Below, piece after piece: positions 56,350 to 64,000 of a stretch of DNA of 64,000 bases. The stretch's first letter is position 1, and every line of letters starts with the position of its first letter. The notes under the pieces are model-generated. The model saw only the letters and a list, made by a program, of their open reading frames with translations. It searched no databases and was not told where the DNA came from. This DNA is from Knoellia sinensis KCTC 19936 (lineage in GTDB: Bacteria; Actinomycetota; Actinomycetes; Actinomycetales; Dermatophilaceae), in the NCBI RefSeq assembly GCF_000768705.1, contig NZ_AVPJ01000006.1, positions 1 through 64,000 on the forward strand, read 5' to 3'. The position numbers were made by a program, and so were the translations under genes.

Positions 56350-57435
56350 TCAGCGGGCCCGCGCGGCGCCGTTGGCCTGTGCCGACTCCGAGGGCTCAGC
56401 CTCTGTCTCCTCGGCCTCGACCTGGACGTCGGTGGAGTCTTCGGTCGCCTCGGGCGCGTCGGCTGCACCCTCATGTTCCGGTCCCTCGGACGTGGTGGGC
56501 TCCTCCTCGACCGCCTCGCCGAAGGCCTGCCCCAGAGCAGAGGCGCCGCCCAGCGTGGCGAGCATGTTGCGGACGTTGCTCAACTGGGCCGTGATGCTGT
56601 CGCGGCGTGCGGTCGCGGCTGCCAGCTCTCGCTCGGAGTCACGCTTGATCCGGTCGGCCTGCTCCTTGGCCGACGTGACCATGCCAGAGGCCTCGGCCTT
56701 GGCCTGGTCAAGGATGGACACGGCCTCCGCAGAACGAGCCAGCCGCTCCTCCTCGGAGTCCTTGGCGAGCTGGTCGGCGCGCTCCTGCAGTTCCGACAAG
56801 CGCTGCTCGTGGCCGGCTTTCGCTTGGGTGAACTCGTGGGCGGCCTTGTCGCGCCGCTCCTGCAGGGTGCTCTCGAAGTCTGCGGCGGCAGCGGCGGCGC
56901 GGGCCCGTTGGCTCTCGAAGTAGGCCTCGGCCTCCTCACGTCGCACGGACGCCTCGCGGGCCGCGTCGTCGAGCAAGGCGTCAGCCTCGAGCTTGGCCTG
57001 TCCCACAACCTCGGACGCCTCCACGGCAGCCCGCGAGCGGAGGTCGGCTGCATAGCGGTCCGCCTCGGCGCGCACCGTGGCAGCGGACTCCTCCGCGAGC
57101 CGACGGTGGTCCTCCACATCGGCGGTTGCTGTGGCCCGAATCTCGGCGGCCTCCTCGTCGGCAAGGCTGAGGATGCTTCCGATGCGTGCACCCAGGTGGG
57201 CGAAGGTGGGGGTCGCGTCCTCACCCTTGGCCTCGAGCGACGCGACGAGTGCCCGCTGTTGCTTGAGTTCGGCCGCAAGGTCCGAGTTGTGCTGCTGGAC
57301 CCGGGTCAGCTGTGTCGTGGCGTCGGCCACCTCCTCCCGCGCAGTCTCGACTTCGCTGGCAATGGACGAGAGGTGCTTGTCGACCAAGTCCGGGTCGTAG
57401 CCGCGGAAGATCGTGGGGAACTGCGGGGTACTCAT
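56350..57435 (-). CDS. DivIVA-like coiled-coil protein
   Basis: A 361-residue soluble protein. The N-terminal FRGYDPDLVDKHLSSIASEVE resembles the DivIVA/Wag31 lipid-binding start (Gly-Tyr-Asp-x-x-x-Val-Asp). An almost continuous coiled coil (about 25-300) follows, rich in Ala/Glu/Arg, and then an acidic Glu/Ala/Thr tail. Proteins of this kind act as polar or filamentous scaffolds for envelope growth; a specific function cannot be assigned. AGGAG precedes the ATG at 57435. Divergent from metK. Confidence 0.75.
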   Translation of the reverse strand: MSTPQFPTIFRGYDPDLVDKHLSSIASEVETAREEVADATTQLTRVQQHNSDLAAELKQQRALVASLEAKGEDATPTFAHLGARIGSILSLADEEAAEIRATATADVEDHRRLAEESAATVRAEADRYAADLRSRAAVEASEVVGQAKLEADALLDDAAREASVRREEAEAYFESQRARAAAAAADFESTLQERRDKAAHEFTQAKAGHEQRLSELQERADQLAKDSEEERLARSAEAVSILDQAKAEASGMVTSAKEQADRIKRDSERELAAATARRDSITAQLSNVRNMLATLGGASALGQAFGEAVEEEPTTSEGPEHEGAADAPEATEDSTDVQVEAEETEAEPSESAQANGAARAR

Positions 57436-57590
57436 CTGTGCTCCTGGGCAGGGTCGAGTGAGGTCAGGGGGTCTGCGGGATGACGGGACATTGTGCACCG
57501 CGAGGTTCCGGCAGACCGTCCAGAGCCAGGTCTCGATTCGGTCATGTCCCATGTGACGGGCGACACCCCCATCCTTGGTGCGAGACCGGA

Positions 57591-57596
57591 TAGATT
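57591..57596 (+). promoter_or_regulatory. Putative -10 element of metK
   Basis: TAGATT about 60 bases before the metK start. The leader holds AAGGAGAG but I see no SAM riboswitch fold. Confidence 0.4.
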
Positions 57597-57654
57597 TGGT
57601 GGCTGCGCGTCTCCACATTCGCGCGTCCTGATTCCGTCTGAAGGAGAGCCCCGG

Positions 57655-58875
57655 GTGGCTGCACGCCTGTTCACGTCCGAGTCCGTCACCGAGGGGCACC
57701 CTGACAAGATCTGTGACCAGATCTCCGACTCGATCCTCGACGCAATGCTCGAGCAGGACCCCCGCGCCCGCGTCGCCGTCGAGACGATGGTGACCACTGG
57801 TCTCGTCCACGTCGCTGGCGAGGTGACGACCGAGGCCTACGTCGAGATCCCCAAGATCGTGCGCGACACGGTGCTCGGCATCGGCTACGACTCGTCCACC
57901 AAGGGTTTCGACGGAGCGTCCTGCGGGGTTTCGGTCTCGATCGGCCAGCAGAGCCCGGACATCGCGCAGGGTGTCGACACGGCATACGAGAACCGCACCG
58001 GTGGCGTCGACCCGCTCGACAAGCAGGGCGCCGGCGACCAGGGCCTCATGTTCGGCTACGCCTGCGACGACACCGCGGAGCTCATGCCGCTGCCGATCTA
58101 CCTCGCGCACCGGCTCTCGGAGCGCCTGACGGCCGTGCGCAAGTCCGAGGAGCTCGCCTACCTCCGCCCCGACGGCAAGACCCAGGTGACGATCAGCTAC
58201 GAGGGCGACAAGGCGGTCAAGCTGGACACTGTCGTCCTGTCGACCCAGCACGCCGACGGGATCTCGCTCGACGGCCTGCTCAGCCCCGACATCGAGAAGC
58301 ACGTCATCGCACCGGTCCTCGCGGAGCTCGCCGACGCCGGGACCGACCTCGACACCTCGGACTACCGGTCCCTGATCAACCCCACCGGCACGTTCGTCAT
58401 CGGCGGTCCGATGGGCGACGCCGGCCTCACCGGACGCAAGATCATCGTCGACACCTACGGCGGCATGGCCCGCCACGGTGGTGGCGCCTTCTCCGGCAAG
58501 GACCCGTCGAAGGTCGACCGTTCCGCCGCCTACGCCACCCGCTGGGTCGCCAAGAACGTCGTCGCTGCCGGCCTCGCGCGTCGCTGCGAAGTTCAGGTGG
58601 CGTACGCCATCGGCAAGGCGCAGCCGGTCGGCATCTACGTCGAGACCTTCGGCACCGAGACCGTCCCCGCGGACAAGATCCAGAACGCGATCCTCTCCGT
58701 CTTCGACCTGCGTCCCGCGGCGATCCTCGACGCCCTTGACCTGCTCCGCCCGATCTACAAGCCGACGGCTGCCTACGGCCACTTCGGCCGCACGAAGGCC
58801 GACGGGGTCGAGAACCCCTTCACGTGGGAGCGCACCGACCGCGTCGAGGACCTCCAGCGCGCGGTCAAGGGCTGA
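57655..58875 (+). CDS. metK: S-adenosylmethionine synthetase
   Basis: A 406-residue enzyme making SAM from ATP and methionine. Signatures are [35 protein letters not shown] (nonapeptide loop) and [20 protein letters not shown]. The GTG after AAGGAGAG is used; upstream in-frame codons reach back into the promoter. As in M. tuberculosis it lies downstream of rpoZ-coaBC. Confidence 0.97.
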   Translation: MAARLFTSESVTEGHPDKICDQISDSILDAMLEQDPRARVAVETMVTTGLVHVAGEVTTEAYVEIPKIVRDTVLGIGYDSSTKGFDGASCGVSVSIGQQSPDIAQGVDTAYENRTGGVDPLDKQGAGDQGLMFGYACDDTAELMPLPIYLAHRLSERLTAVRKSEELAYLRPDGKTQVTISYEGDKAVKLDTVVLSTQHADGISLDGLLSPDIEKHVIAPVLAELADAGTDLDTSDYRSLINPTGTFVIGGPMGDAGLTGRKIIVDTYGGMARHGGGAFSGKDPSKVDRSAAYATRWVAKNVVAAGLARRCEVQVAYAIGKAQPVGIYVETFGTETVPADKIQNAILSVFDLRPAAILDALDLLRPIYKPTAAYGHFGRTKADGVENPFTWERTDRVEDLQRAVKG

Positions 58876-59675
58876 TCAGCCTGACCGCCCACGCCGCAGG
58901 CCCGCTGATCCTCGCCCACGACGACGAGGGCAGCGGGCCCGCTGTTGTCCTCCTCCACGCCGGCGTCGCCGATCGGGGGATGTGGTCGCCGGTCGTCCCT
59001 GCGTTGGCCGCAGCCCACCGGGTCGTGACACCGGATCTCCGTGGCTTCGGTGAGTCCGCCCTGCCAGGGGAGGCCTACGCCGACGCCGATGACATCGCGA
59101 ACCTGCTCGGCGCCCTGGGTATCGACCGAGCCGCTGTCGTGGGTGCGTCGTTCGGCGGCCGCGTGGCGATGGAGTTCGCCGTTCGTCACCCGCACCGGGT
59201 GGAGTCCCTCGTGCTGGTCTGCCCGGCCTACCGCGGTCTGGAGGTGACTGACCCGGTCGTCCTCGCGTTCGGTGACCGGGAGGACGAACTCCTCGAAGCG
59301 GGTGACGTCGAGGGTGCCACGGCCCTGAACGTCGACCTCTGGGTGGGGCCCGAGGCCACGGACGCCGCCCGGGCCGAGGTCGCCCGCATGCAGCGCCGTG
59401 CCTTCGAAGTGCAGTTGGCGGCCGATGCCCTCGAACCGGGACCACAGCCGGAGCGGGTGGAGGTTGACCCACGGACGATCGAGACACGCACCCTCGTGGT
59501 GTCCGGAGCCCACGACGTCGCACACCATCGGGACATCGCCGCGTTGCTCGGTCGTGAGATCCCGGGGGCCGAGTTCATCGAACTGGACTGGGCCGGACAT
59601 CTTCCGGCGGTTGAGCGACCCGACGAGACCGCAGACATCCTGTTGCAGGCGTGGGCATCGGGGGCGACCCCGTAG
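58824..59675 (+). CDS. Alpha/beta hydrolase overlapping metK
   Basis: An alpha/beta hydrolase: [18 protein letters not shown] oxyanion region, nucleophile Ser in [14 protein letters not shown], Asp in SGAHDVAHH and His in [12 protein letters not shown]. The start is uncertain. GTG 58824 is the only common start codon upstream of the fold, but it overlaps metK by 52 bases and gives an improbable basic leader. Homologues would begin near [14 protein letters not shown], where the available codon is CTG 58881, nine bases after AAGGG. Coordinates use the canonical codon; the real protein may be 264 residues. Substrate unknown. Confidence 0.8.
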   Translation: MGAHRPRRGPPARGQGLISLTAHAAGPLILAHDDEGSGPAVVLLHAGVADRGMWSPVVPALAAAHRVVTPDLRGFGESALPGEAYADADDIANLLGALGIDRAAVVGASFGGRVAMEFAVRHPHRVESLVLVCPAYRGLEVTDPVVLAFGDREDELLEAGDVEGATALNVDLWVGPEATDAARAEVARMQRRAFEVQLAADALEPGPQPERVEVDPRTIETRTLVVSGAHDVAHHRDIAALLGREIPGAEFIELDWAGHLPAVERPDETADILLQAWASGATP

Positions 59676-59723
59676 CGCAGGAACTGGCGAGGTCTCTTCC
59701 TGATGGGCGCCGCCACGGCGGTG

Positions 59724-59729
59724 TAGGTT
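59724..59729 (+). promoter_or_regulatory. Putative -10 element of the M16-like gene
   Basis: TAGGTT 45 bases before ATG 59775, which has its own GGAGGAA ribosome site. Confidence 0.4.
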
Positions 59730-59774
59730 GACCCGGCCTCCAACCCGTGGAGGGCGCCCAGGGGAGGAACTCAC

Positions 59775-61454
59775 ATGGTCGAACTGCACACTGACGTCGT
59801 GTCCGGAGTCCGGACCTTCTGGGTCGACTCGGGGCGTCCGACGCTGGCTGCGTCGCTGCTGTTTCGGCGGGGAATCGTGGACGAGACCTTGGCGACCACA
59901 GGCCTGACGCACCTTCTGGAGCACCTCGCCTTGCATGATCGGGCCAAGGGCGCACTTCAGGTCAACGGCTCTGTGTCCCTCCTGCAGACGCAATTCGACG
60001 CCCACGGCCCGCATGAGGCTGTCGTTGCACATCTGCGCGAACTCACGTCGTGGCTCTCCGCACCCCAGGTGGCGGACGTGGCACGTGAGGCGTCGGTTCT
60101 TCGCGCAGAGGCTGCGCGGCAGGGCGCGAGCGACGTACGTGCTGCGATGCTCAACCGGTACGGCGCGCGAGGTCCTGGGCTGGCGGGCTACGGCGAACCG
60201 GGTCTGGCTCGCGTCACTGCGGAGGCTGTGACAGATCTGGCTGCGGAGTGGTTCACGGCCGGCAACGCGGTGCTCTTCCTCGACGGGCCGCCGCCCGCGG
60301 ACCTTGCCTTCCATCTCAATGACGGCCCCTTGCACGAGGTGCCGACAGCTCAGGCATTCGAGGAGCCGGACGAGCTGCCCAAGGTCTATGTGACGCGCCA
60401 AGGTGTCACGAGCTCGGGGGTGGTCCGGCGATCCACCCCTGCGACCTTCCTCGGGGCCTCGCTGCAGAAGCTCTTCCACGACGACTTCCGCGTCCGGGAT
60501 GGTGCGGCGTACGCGCCGTGGTCCGTCTACGAGGCCGTGGACGCGGACTCGGCCGTGGTCCTCGCAGGGTCCGACGTCAGCCCCCAGTTACTTCCCCATG
60601 TTGTCGACCGCACCCTGCAGATCCTCACGAGGGCCACGACATCCGAAGTGCTCGACGAGATCGTTCCGGACCTGGTCGCTCAAGCCCGTCAGTCACAGGC
60701 CGACCCCTACAACGCTCCGATGCTCGCGTATCGAGCTGCCGTCGACCACCTCCGAGGGAGAGCGGCCCAGTCGCGAGGGGACGTGGCCGCCGAATTGGAC
60801 GAGGTCACGGCCGAGACGGTTCGCGCTGTGGCCGAGGAGATGCGCTCGACCCTGTTGCTCGGGGTGGACAGTGAAGCCGCTTGGGCCGACCAGATGCCGC
60901 GCCTGGAGATGGCGACGCGGTCGCAGGGTCTGCGCGGCTCGACGTACCGTTCGCAGAACTATCCAGCCGACCGTGACCGGCTCGTGGTCGCGCCAGAGGG
61001 CATCGTCGTGGGGCGCGGCGATGAGTGGTGTGGTGTCGATCGCGATGAGATCGAGGCGGTTTTCCAGTACCCAGACGGTGCGCGGGAAGTCATCGGCGCG
61101 GATGGATGGAGTGTGCGGGTGGAGCCGACCTTGTGGCGGGGCGGCGAGGCGGCCGCCCGCGAGGCAGAGGCCTTGGTGGAACCGGATCGCCGTCTGGTGG
61201 TTCCATCGCGTGAACCAGAACGAGTCCCGCGCCCGTTGGGAGCCTGGGAGACGACCAAGACTGTGTGGCGGCAGCTCCGCGAGAACGTCCGCTTCATGGT
61301 GGCACTCAACGTCGTCTTCGCCGTTCTTGCCATCTGGTTGCTTGTCGCAGGTGTCGTCGTGGGTGCTGCGATCATGGCCTTCTTCGCGGCCCGGAACCTC
61401 AAGGAGATCTGGCAGGTCACTCAGGCGTCCAAAGCGGCGTCCGTGACCGCCTGA
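59775..61454 (+). CDS. M16 (insulinase-like) peptidase homologue with C-terminal membrane helices
   Basis: A 559-residue protein. The inverted zinc motif HxxEH is intact in GLTHLLEHLAL (His46, Glu49, His50). A second glutamate is available in REASVLRAEAARQ (Glu105/Glu112), the usual third-ligand helix of M16. A non-catalytic M16-like half follows to about residue 370. Then come a small beta-rich segment (VDRDEIEAVFQYPDGAREVIG) and one or two hydrophobic helices (about 512-546, FMVALNVVFAVLAIWLLVAG) near the C-terminus. No signal peptide, so the peptidase part is probably cytoplasmic and membrane-tethered. Role unknown; the usual actinobacterial M16 gene lies elsewhere beside pnp. Confidence 0.75.
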   Translation: MVELHTDVVSGVRTFWVDSGRPTLAASLLFRRGIVDETLATTGLTHLLEHLALHDRAKGALQVNGSVSLLQTQFDAHGPHEAVVAHLRELTSWLSAPQVADVAREASVLRAEAARQGASDVRAAMLNRYGARGPGLAGYGEPGLARVTAEAVTDLAAEWFTAGNAVLFLDGPPPADLAFHLNDGPLHEVPTAQAFEEPDELPKVYVTRQGVTSSGVVRRSTPATFLGASLQKLFHDDFRVRDGAAYAPWSVYEAVDADSAVVLAGSDVSPQLLPHVVDRTLQILTRATTSEVLDEIVPDLVAQARQSQADPYNAPMLAYRAAVDHLRGRAAQSRGDVAAELDEVTAETVRAVAEEMRSTLLLGVDSEAAWADQMPRLEMATRSQGLRGSTYRSQNYPADRDRLVVAPEGIVVGRGDEWCGVDRDEIEAVFQYPDGAREVIGADGWSVRVEPTLWRGGEAAAREAEALVEPDRRLVVPSREPERVPRPLGAWETTKTVWRQLRENVRFMVALNVVFAVLAIWLLVAGVVVGAAIMAFFAARNLKEIWQVTQASKAASVTA

Positions 61455-61489
61455 CTGGGCAGCCAACAGGGAGTGTCTCCACCGTGGTC

Positions 61490-61495
61490 TAGGTT
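61490..61495 (+). promoter_or_regulatory. Putative -10 element of priA (leaderless)
   Basis: TAGGTT followed by six bases and GTG 61502; no ribosome site. Confidence 0.55.
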
Positions 61496-61501
61496 CGGTG
61501 A

Positions 61502-63553
61502 GTGATCGGTCCCGAGGATGTCGTGCAGCTGGAGTTGATCCAGCCGAGCGCGCGTTCGCGACCCAAACCGAAGTCCAACGGCGTGCCCGTTGCCGAGGTC
61601 GATCCCGTGGCGTCGGTGCTCGTGGACACGGGCCTCGCCCACCTCGACCGCCCCTTCGAGTACCTCGTGCCCGCCGAGCTCTCGGACGACGTCGTCCCGG
61701 GGGTCCGCGTCAAGGTGCGGTTCGCCGGCCAGGATCTTGACGGGTTCGTGGTGTCCCGCGCTGCCGAGGCGGAACACGAGGGCCGCCTCGCCACCCTGCG
61801 CCGACTCGTCTCGCCCGAGCCCGTCCTCACGCCGGCCGTTCTGTCTGCGGCGAGTGAGGTGGCACGCAACTACGGCGGTGTGGTCGGCGACGTGCTGCGT
61901 CTTGCCGTGCCCCCGCGTCATGCGGCCGCCGAGAAGGCGCTGTCCGCTGACGGTCCGGAACTCGACCCACCTCCTGTTCTCGAGTCGGAGGCCTGGAGCA
62001 GGTATGCCGGCGGGCTGGCCTTCCTGTCTCGCCTCACCGCTGGTGACGCACCGGCCGCGTCACTTCTCGCCGTGCCGACGGTGGACCCGAACGAGGACTG
62101 GCCCCGGCTGCTTGCGGACGCCGCCGCGGCGGCACTCGCCGGCGACCGGGGGTGCATCATCGTCGTCCCCGACGCACGCGATGTCACGCGCGTCGAGGCG
62201 ATGTTGACGGAGCGGCTCGGCAAGGGTCACCACGTCCGGCTCACGGCGGACCAAGGGCCGCAGGCGCGCTACACGGCATACCTCAAAGTGCTTCGTGGGC
62301 ACGTGCGTGTGGTCGTCGGGACCCGCGCCGCGGCCTTCGCCCCCGTTCAGAACTTGGGACTCATTGCCTGGTGGGACGACGGCGACGACCTTCTCGACGA
62401 ACCCCGGGCGCCGTATCCCCAGGTGCGCGAGGTGGCCCGCATCCGAGCACGCGCGGAGGGGACCGCCCTGCTCAGCGCGGGGTTCACCCGCACCGTGGCC
62501 CTCGCGCACTGGTGCGGCGACGGTTCGTTCGTGCCGCTCGAGGCCCCTCGGGCGCTCCTCCGGCGCATGGTCGCGCGCGTTCGGGTCGCCGGTGAGGGCA
62601 CCGACCTTGCGCGTGACCCCGCCGCGGCCCGGGCGCACCTTCCCTCCGTGGCCTGGGAGGTCGCCAAGGACGGCCTGACGCGCGGACCCGTGCTCGTGCA
62701 AGTGCCCAGACGGGGATACCTGCCGTCGCTGTCCTGTCAGGACTGCCGTCGGCCGGCCCGCTGCCGCGTCTGCGCGGGACCACTCGGACTCCGCGGACCG
62801 GGGCAGCCGCCCACCTGCCGTTGGTGTGGCGCGGTCGAGACCCGCTTCGAATGCCCCCACTGCGGGTCGCCGCGACTGCGTTCGTCAGTCGTCGGCGCAC
62901 GGCGGACCGCTGAGGAGCTGGGACGAGCGTTCCCCGGGATCCCGGTCGCGACCTCCGGGGCAGGCGCAGTGGTGGACCATGTGGATGCCAAACCTCGCCT
63001 CGTCATTTCGACTCCCGGGGCCGAGCCGGTCGCCGACGACGGCTATGCCGCATGCCTTCTCCTGGACGCATGGGCTCTTCTCGACCGCTCCTCGATGGAC
63101 GCCTCGGAAGAAGCCCTCCGGCGCTGGACTGCAGCCGTCGCCCTCACTCGGGGCGCCGCGGCTGGCGGGGTGGCGGTGCTTGCCGGGGCCCCCACCCACA
63201 CCACCGTTCCCGCGGTGGAGGCACTCGTGCGTTGGGACCCCGCCTGGTTCGCCGAGCGCGAACTCGCCGAGCGGCTCGAGCTGGGGCTGCCGCCCAGTGC
63301 GCGAGTCGCCACGCTGACGGGGGCTCGGCCAGCACTCCACTCCGCCGTGCAGGAGATGCGACTCGGCGAGTCGGTTCGCGTGCTCGGCCCGCTCCCCGTC
63401 ACCGGTGACACTGAGCGGCTGGTCCTGACCTCCCCACTCGACGGCGGGCCGACCCTCGCGGCCGAGGTTGCGGCGATGCGAGCCAGACGATCGGCGCGCA
63501 AGGACTCGGCACCTGTCACCGCCCGTCTCGACCCGCGTGACCCCACGACCTGA
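61502..63553 (+). CDS. priA: Primosomal protein N' (PriA), actinobacterial form without Walker A
   Basis: A 683-residue PriA. The N-terminal 3'-DNA-binding domain (VLVDTGLAHLDRPFEYLVP), the zinc-binding region (CQDCRRPARCRVC, CRWCG, CPHCG: eight Cys) and the C-terminal domain are present. The helicase Walker A GxTGSGKT is missing (the region reads LAGDRGCIIVVPDARDV) and the DEAH box is replaced by WWDDGDD. This matches mycobacterial and other actinobacterial PriA, annotated as probable N' proteins, which probably restart forks without helicase action. Confidence 0.92.
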   Translation: MIGPEDVVQLELIQPSARSRPKPKSNGVPVAEVDPVASVLVDTGLAHLDRPFEYLVPAELSDDVVPGVRVKVRFAGQDLDGFVVSRAAEAEHEGRLATLRRLVSPEPVLTPAVLSAASEVARNYGGVVGDVLRLAVPPRHAAAEKALSADGPELDPPPVLESEAWSRYAGGLAFLSRLTAGDAPAASLLAVPTVDPNEDWPRLLADAAAAALAGDRGCIIVVPDARDVTRVEAMLTERLGKGHHVRLTADQGPQARYTAYLKVLRGHVRVVVGTRAAAFAPVQNLGLIAWWDDGDDLLDEPRAPYPQVREVARIRARAEGTALLSAGFTRTVALAHWCGDGSFVPLEAPRALLRRMVARVRVAGEGTDLARDPAAARAHLPSVAWEVAKDGLTRGPVLVQVPRRGYLPSLSCQDCRRPARCRVCAGPLGLRGPGQPPTCRWCGAVETRFECPHCGSPRLRSSVVGARRTAEELGRAFPGIPVATSGAGAVVDHVDAKPRLVISTPGAEPVADDGYAACLLLDAWALLDRSSMDASEEALRRWTAAVALTRGAAAGGVAVLAGAPTHTTVPAVEALVRWDPAWFAERELAERLELGLPPSARVATLTGARPALHSAVQEMRLGESVRVLGPLPVTGDTERLVLTSPLDGGPTLAAEVAAMRARRSARKDSAPVTARLDPRDPTT

Positions 63554-63657
63554 CCGAATCCACGCCGAGTGTGGCGTCTGGGGTCGTCACCGGCCTGCAC
63601 AGGAAGTGCCGGGGGAGATGGTGCGGCGACACATGGTTCTCCGGCTGGCGGACGGCC

Positions 63658-63663
63658 TACGGT
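63658..63663 (+). promoter_or_regulatory. Putative -10 element of the last hydrolase gene (leaderless)
   Basis: TACGGT, six bases, then ATG 63670; no ribosome site. Confidence 0.5.
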
Positions 63664-63669
63664 CGCAGC

Positions 63670-64000
63670 ATGGGTGACTACATCGACGCCGGTGGGATTC
63701 GTCAGCACGTTCGCACGTGGGGGCCGGAGGGCGGGAAGCCCGTCCTGCTCGTCCACGGCAACTGCTCGTCGGGTGGGTACTGGGAGCCGTTCGTCCGCGA
63801 CCACCTGGCCGGGGACGCCACCCCACTCCGCATCGTCGCCCCGGACCTGCGCGGATACGGCGACAGCGAGTCCGCCCCGGTCGACGCGACCCGTGGCCTG
63901 CGGGACTTCGCCGACGACCTCCACGCGCTCCTCGGAGCCGGACTCTTCGGGTCCGATGACCCCGTGGTCGTCGTCGGACACTCGATGGGGTGCGGTGTCG
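63670..64000 (+). CDS. Alpha/beta hydrolase, truncated by window end
   Basis: The first 110 residues of an alpha/beta hydrolase: PVLLVHGNCSSGGYWEPFV oxyanion segment, PDLRGYGDSESAP and the nucleophile elbow VVVGHSMGCGV, at which the window stops. The reading frame is open to the edge. Substrate unknown. Confidence 0.85.
   Translation, partial: MGDYIDAGGIRQHVRTWGPEGGKPVLLVHGNCSSGGYWEPFVRDHLAGDATPLRIVAPDLRGYGDSESAPVDATRGLRDFADDLHALLGAGLFGSDDPVVVVGHSMGCGV

Noticed and set aside
57436-57654. Possible SAM riboswitch before metK.
   Set aside because: No recognisable SAM-I, SAM-II or SAM-IV core in the leader; only a TAGATT -10-like element and a normal ribosome site.

Overview
The window is a 64 kb chromosomal segment of a high-GC Gram-positive bacterium. 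Gene order and protein content point to an actinobacterium, most likely a micrococcalean of the Intrasporangiaceae/Dermatophilaceae type; the family is inferred from overall look only. Supporting signs are an actinobacterial integration host factor (mIHF), a PriA without a Walker A motif, SteA/SteB proteins, a PyrR leader of the mycobacterial translational type, GTG/ATG starts inside GTGA/ATGA overlaps, and many leaderless promoters. Essentially all of it is core genome. I see no rRNA, tRNA, insertion sequence, prophage or CRISPR array.

Layout. (1) 0.1-14.9 kb, all on +: TPR protein, HAD phosphatase, lysine/alanine-rich histone-like protein, small acidic protein, tlyA, nadK, recN, steA, steB, a short MraY/WecA-like transferase, a MurJ-like flippase, a GT4 glycosyltransferase, pyrG and a Nudix hydrolase. 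This follows the Mycobacterium tuberculosis Rv1691-Rv1700 block, with an added lipid-linked glycan module. (2) 14.9-23.4 kb: frameshifted ychJ, a LysM protein, aspS, a HAD phosphatase, a RelA/SpoT-domain protein, then a minus-strand hydrolase/acetyltransferase pair, rarA and a minus-strand padR pair. (3) 23.5-39.5 kb: alaS-ruvX-mltG-aroE-prepilin peptidase, then a minus-strand accessory block (beta-propeller lipoprotein, membrane protein, DUF1905, ArsR-SRPBCC regulator), aroC-aroK-aroB, a glutamate-synthase-like protein, a secreted intradiol dioxygenase, a NYN protein and efp-nusB. (4) 39.6-41.4 kb: a FitAB-type toxin-antitoxin pair, a DHFR-like protein and a small ORF. (5) 41.4-51.6 kb: the complete UMP operon pyrR-pyrB-pyrC-carA-carB-pyrK-pyrD-pyrF behind a PyrR-binding leader. 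(6) 51.6-64 kb: an ABC1/UbiB kinase (-), mihF-gmk-rpoZ-coaBC, a coiled-coil protein (-), metK, an alpha/beta hydrolase, a membrane-anchored M16 peptidase homologue, priA, and a truncated hydrolase at the right edge.

Functionally the region combines nucleotide synthesis (UMP, CTP, GMP), the shikimate pathway, cofactors (NADP, CoA, SAM), translation (alaS, aspS, efp, tlyA), DNA maintenance (recN, rarA, ruvX, priA, mihF) and envelope growth (mltG, steAB, MurJ-like). The main unexplained signals are a non-palindromic octamer GTATGCCG/CGGCATAC present about 31 times on both strands and also between genes; ten start codons placed exactly six bases after a -10-like hexamer; a probable ATC start for tlyA; a poly-G frameshift in ychJ; a 24-codon leaderless upstream ORF overlapping alaS; a 20-bp palindrome filling the arsR promoter spacer; and a 22-bp perfect inverted repeat after aroB.
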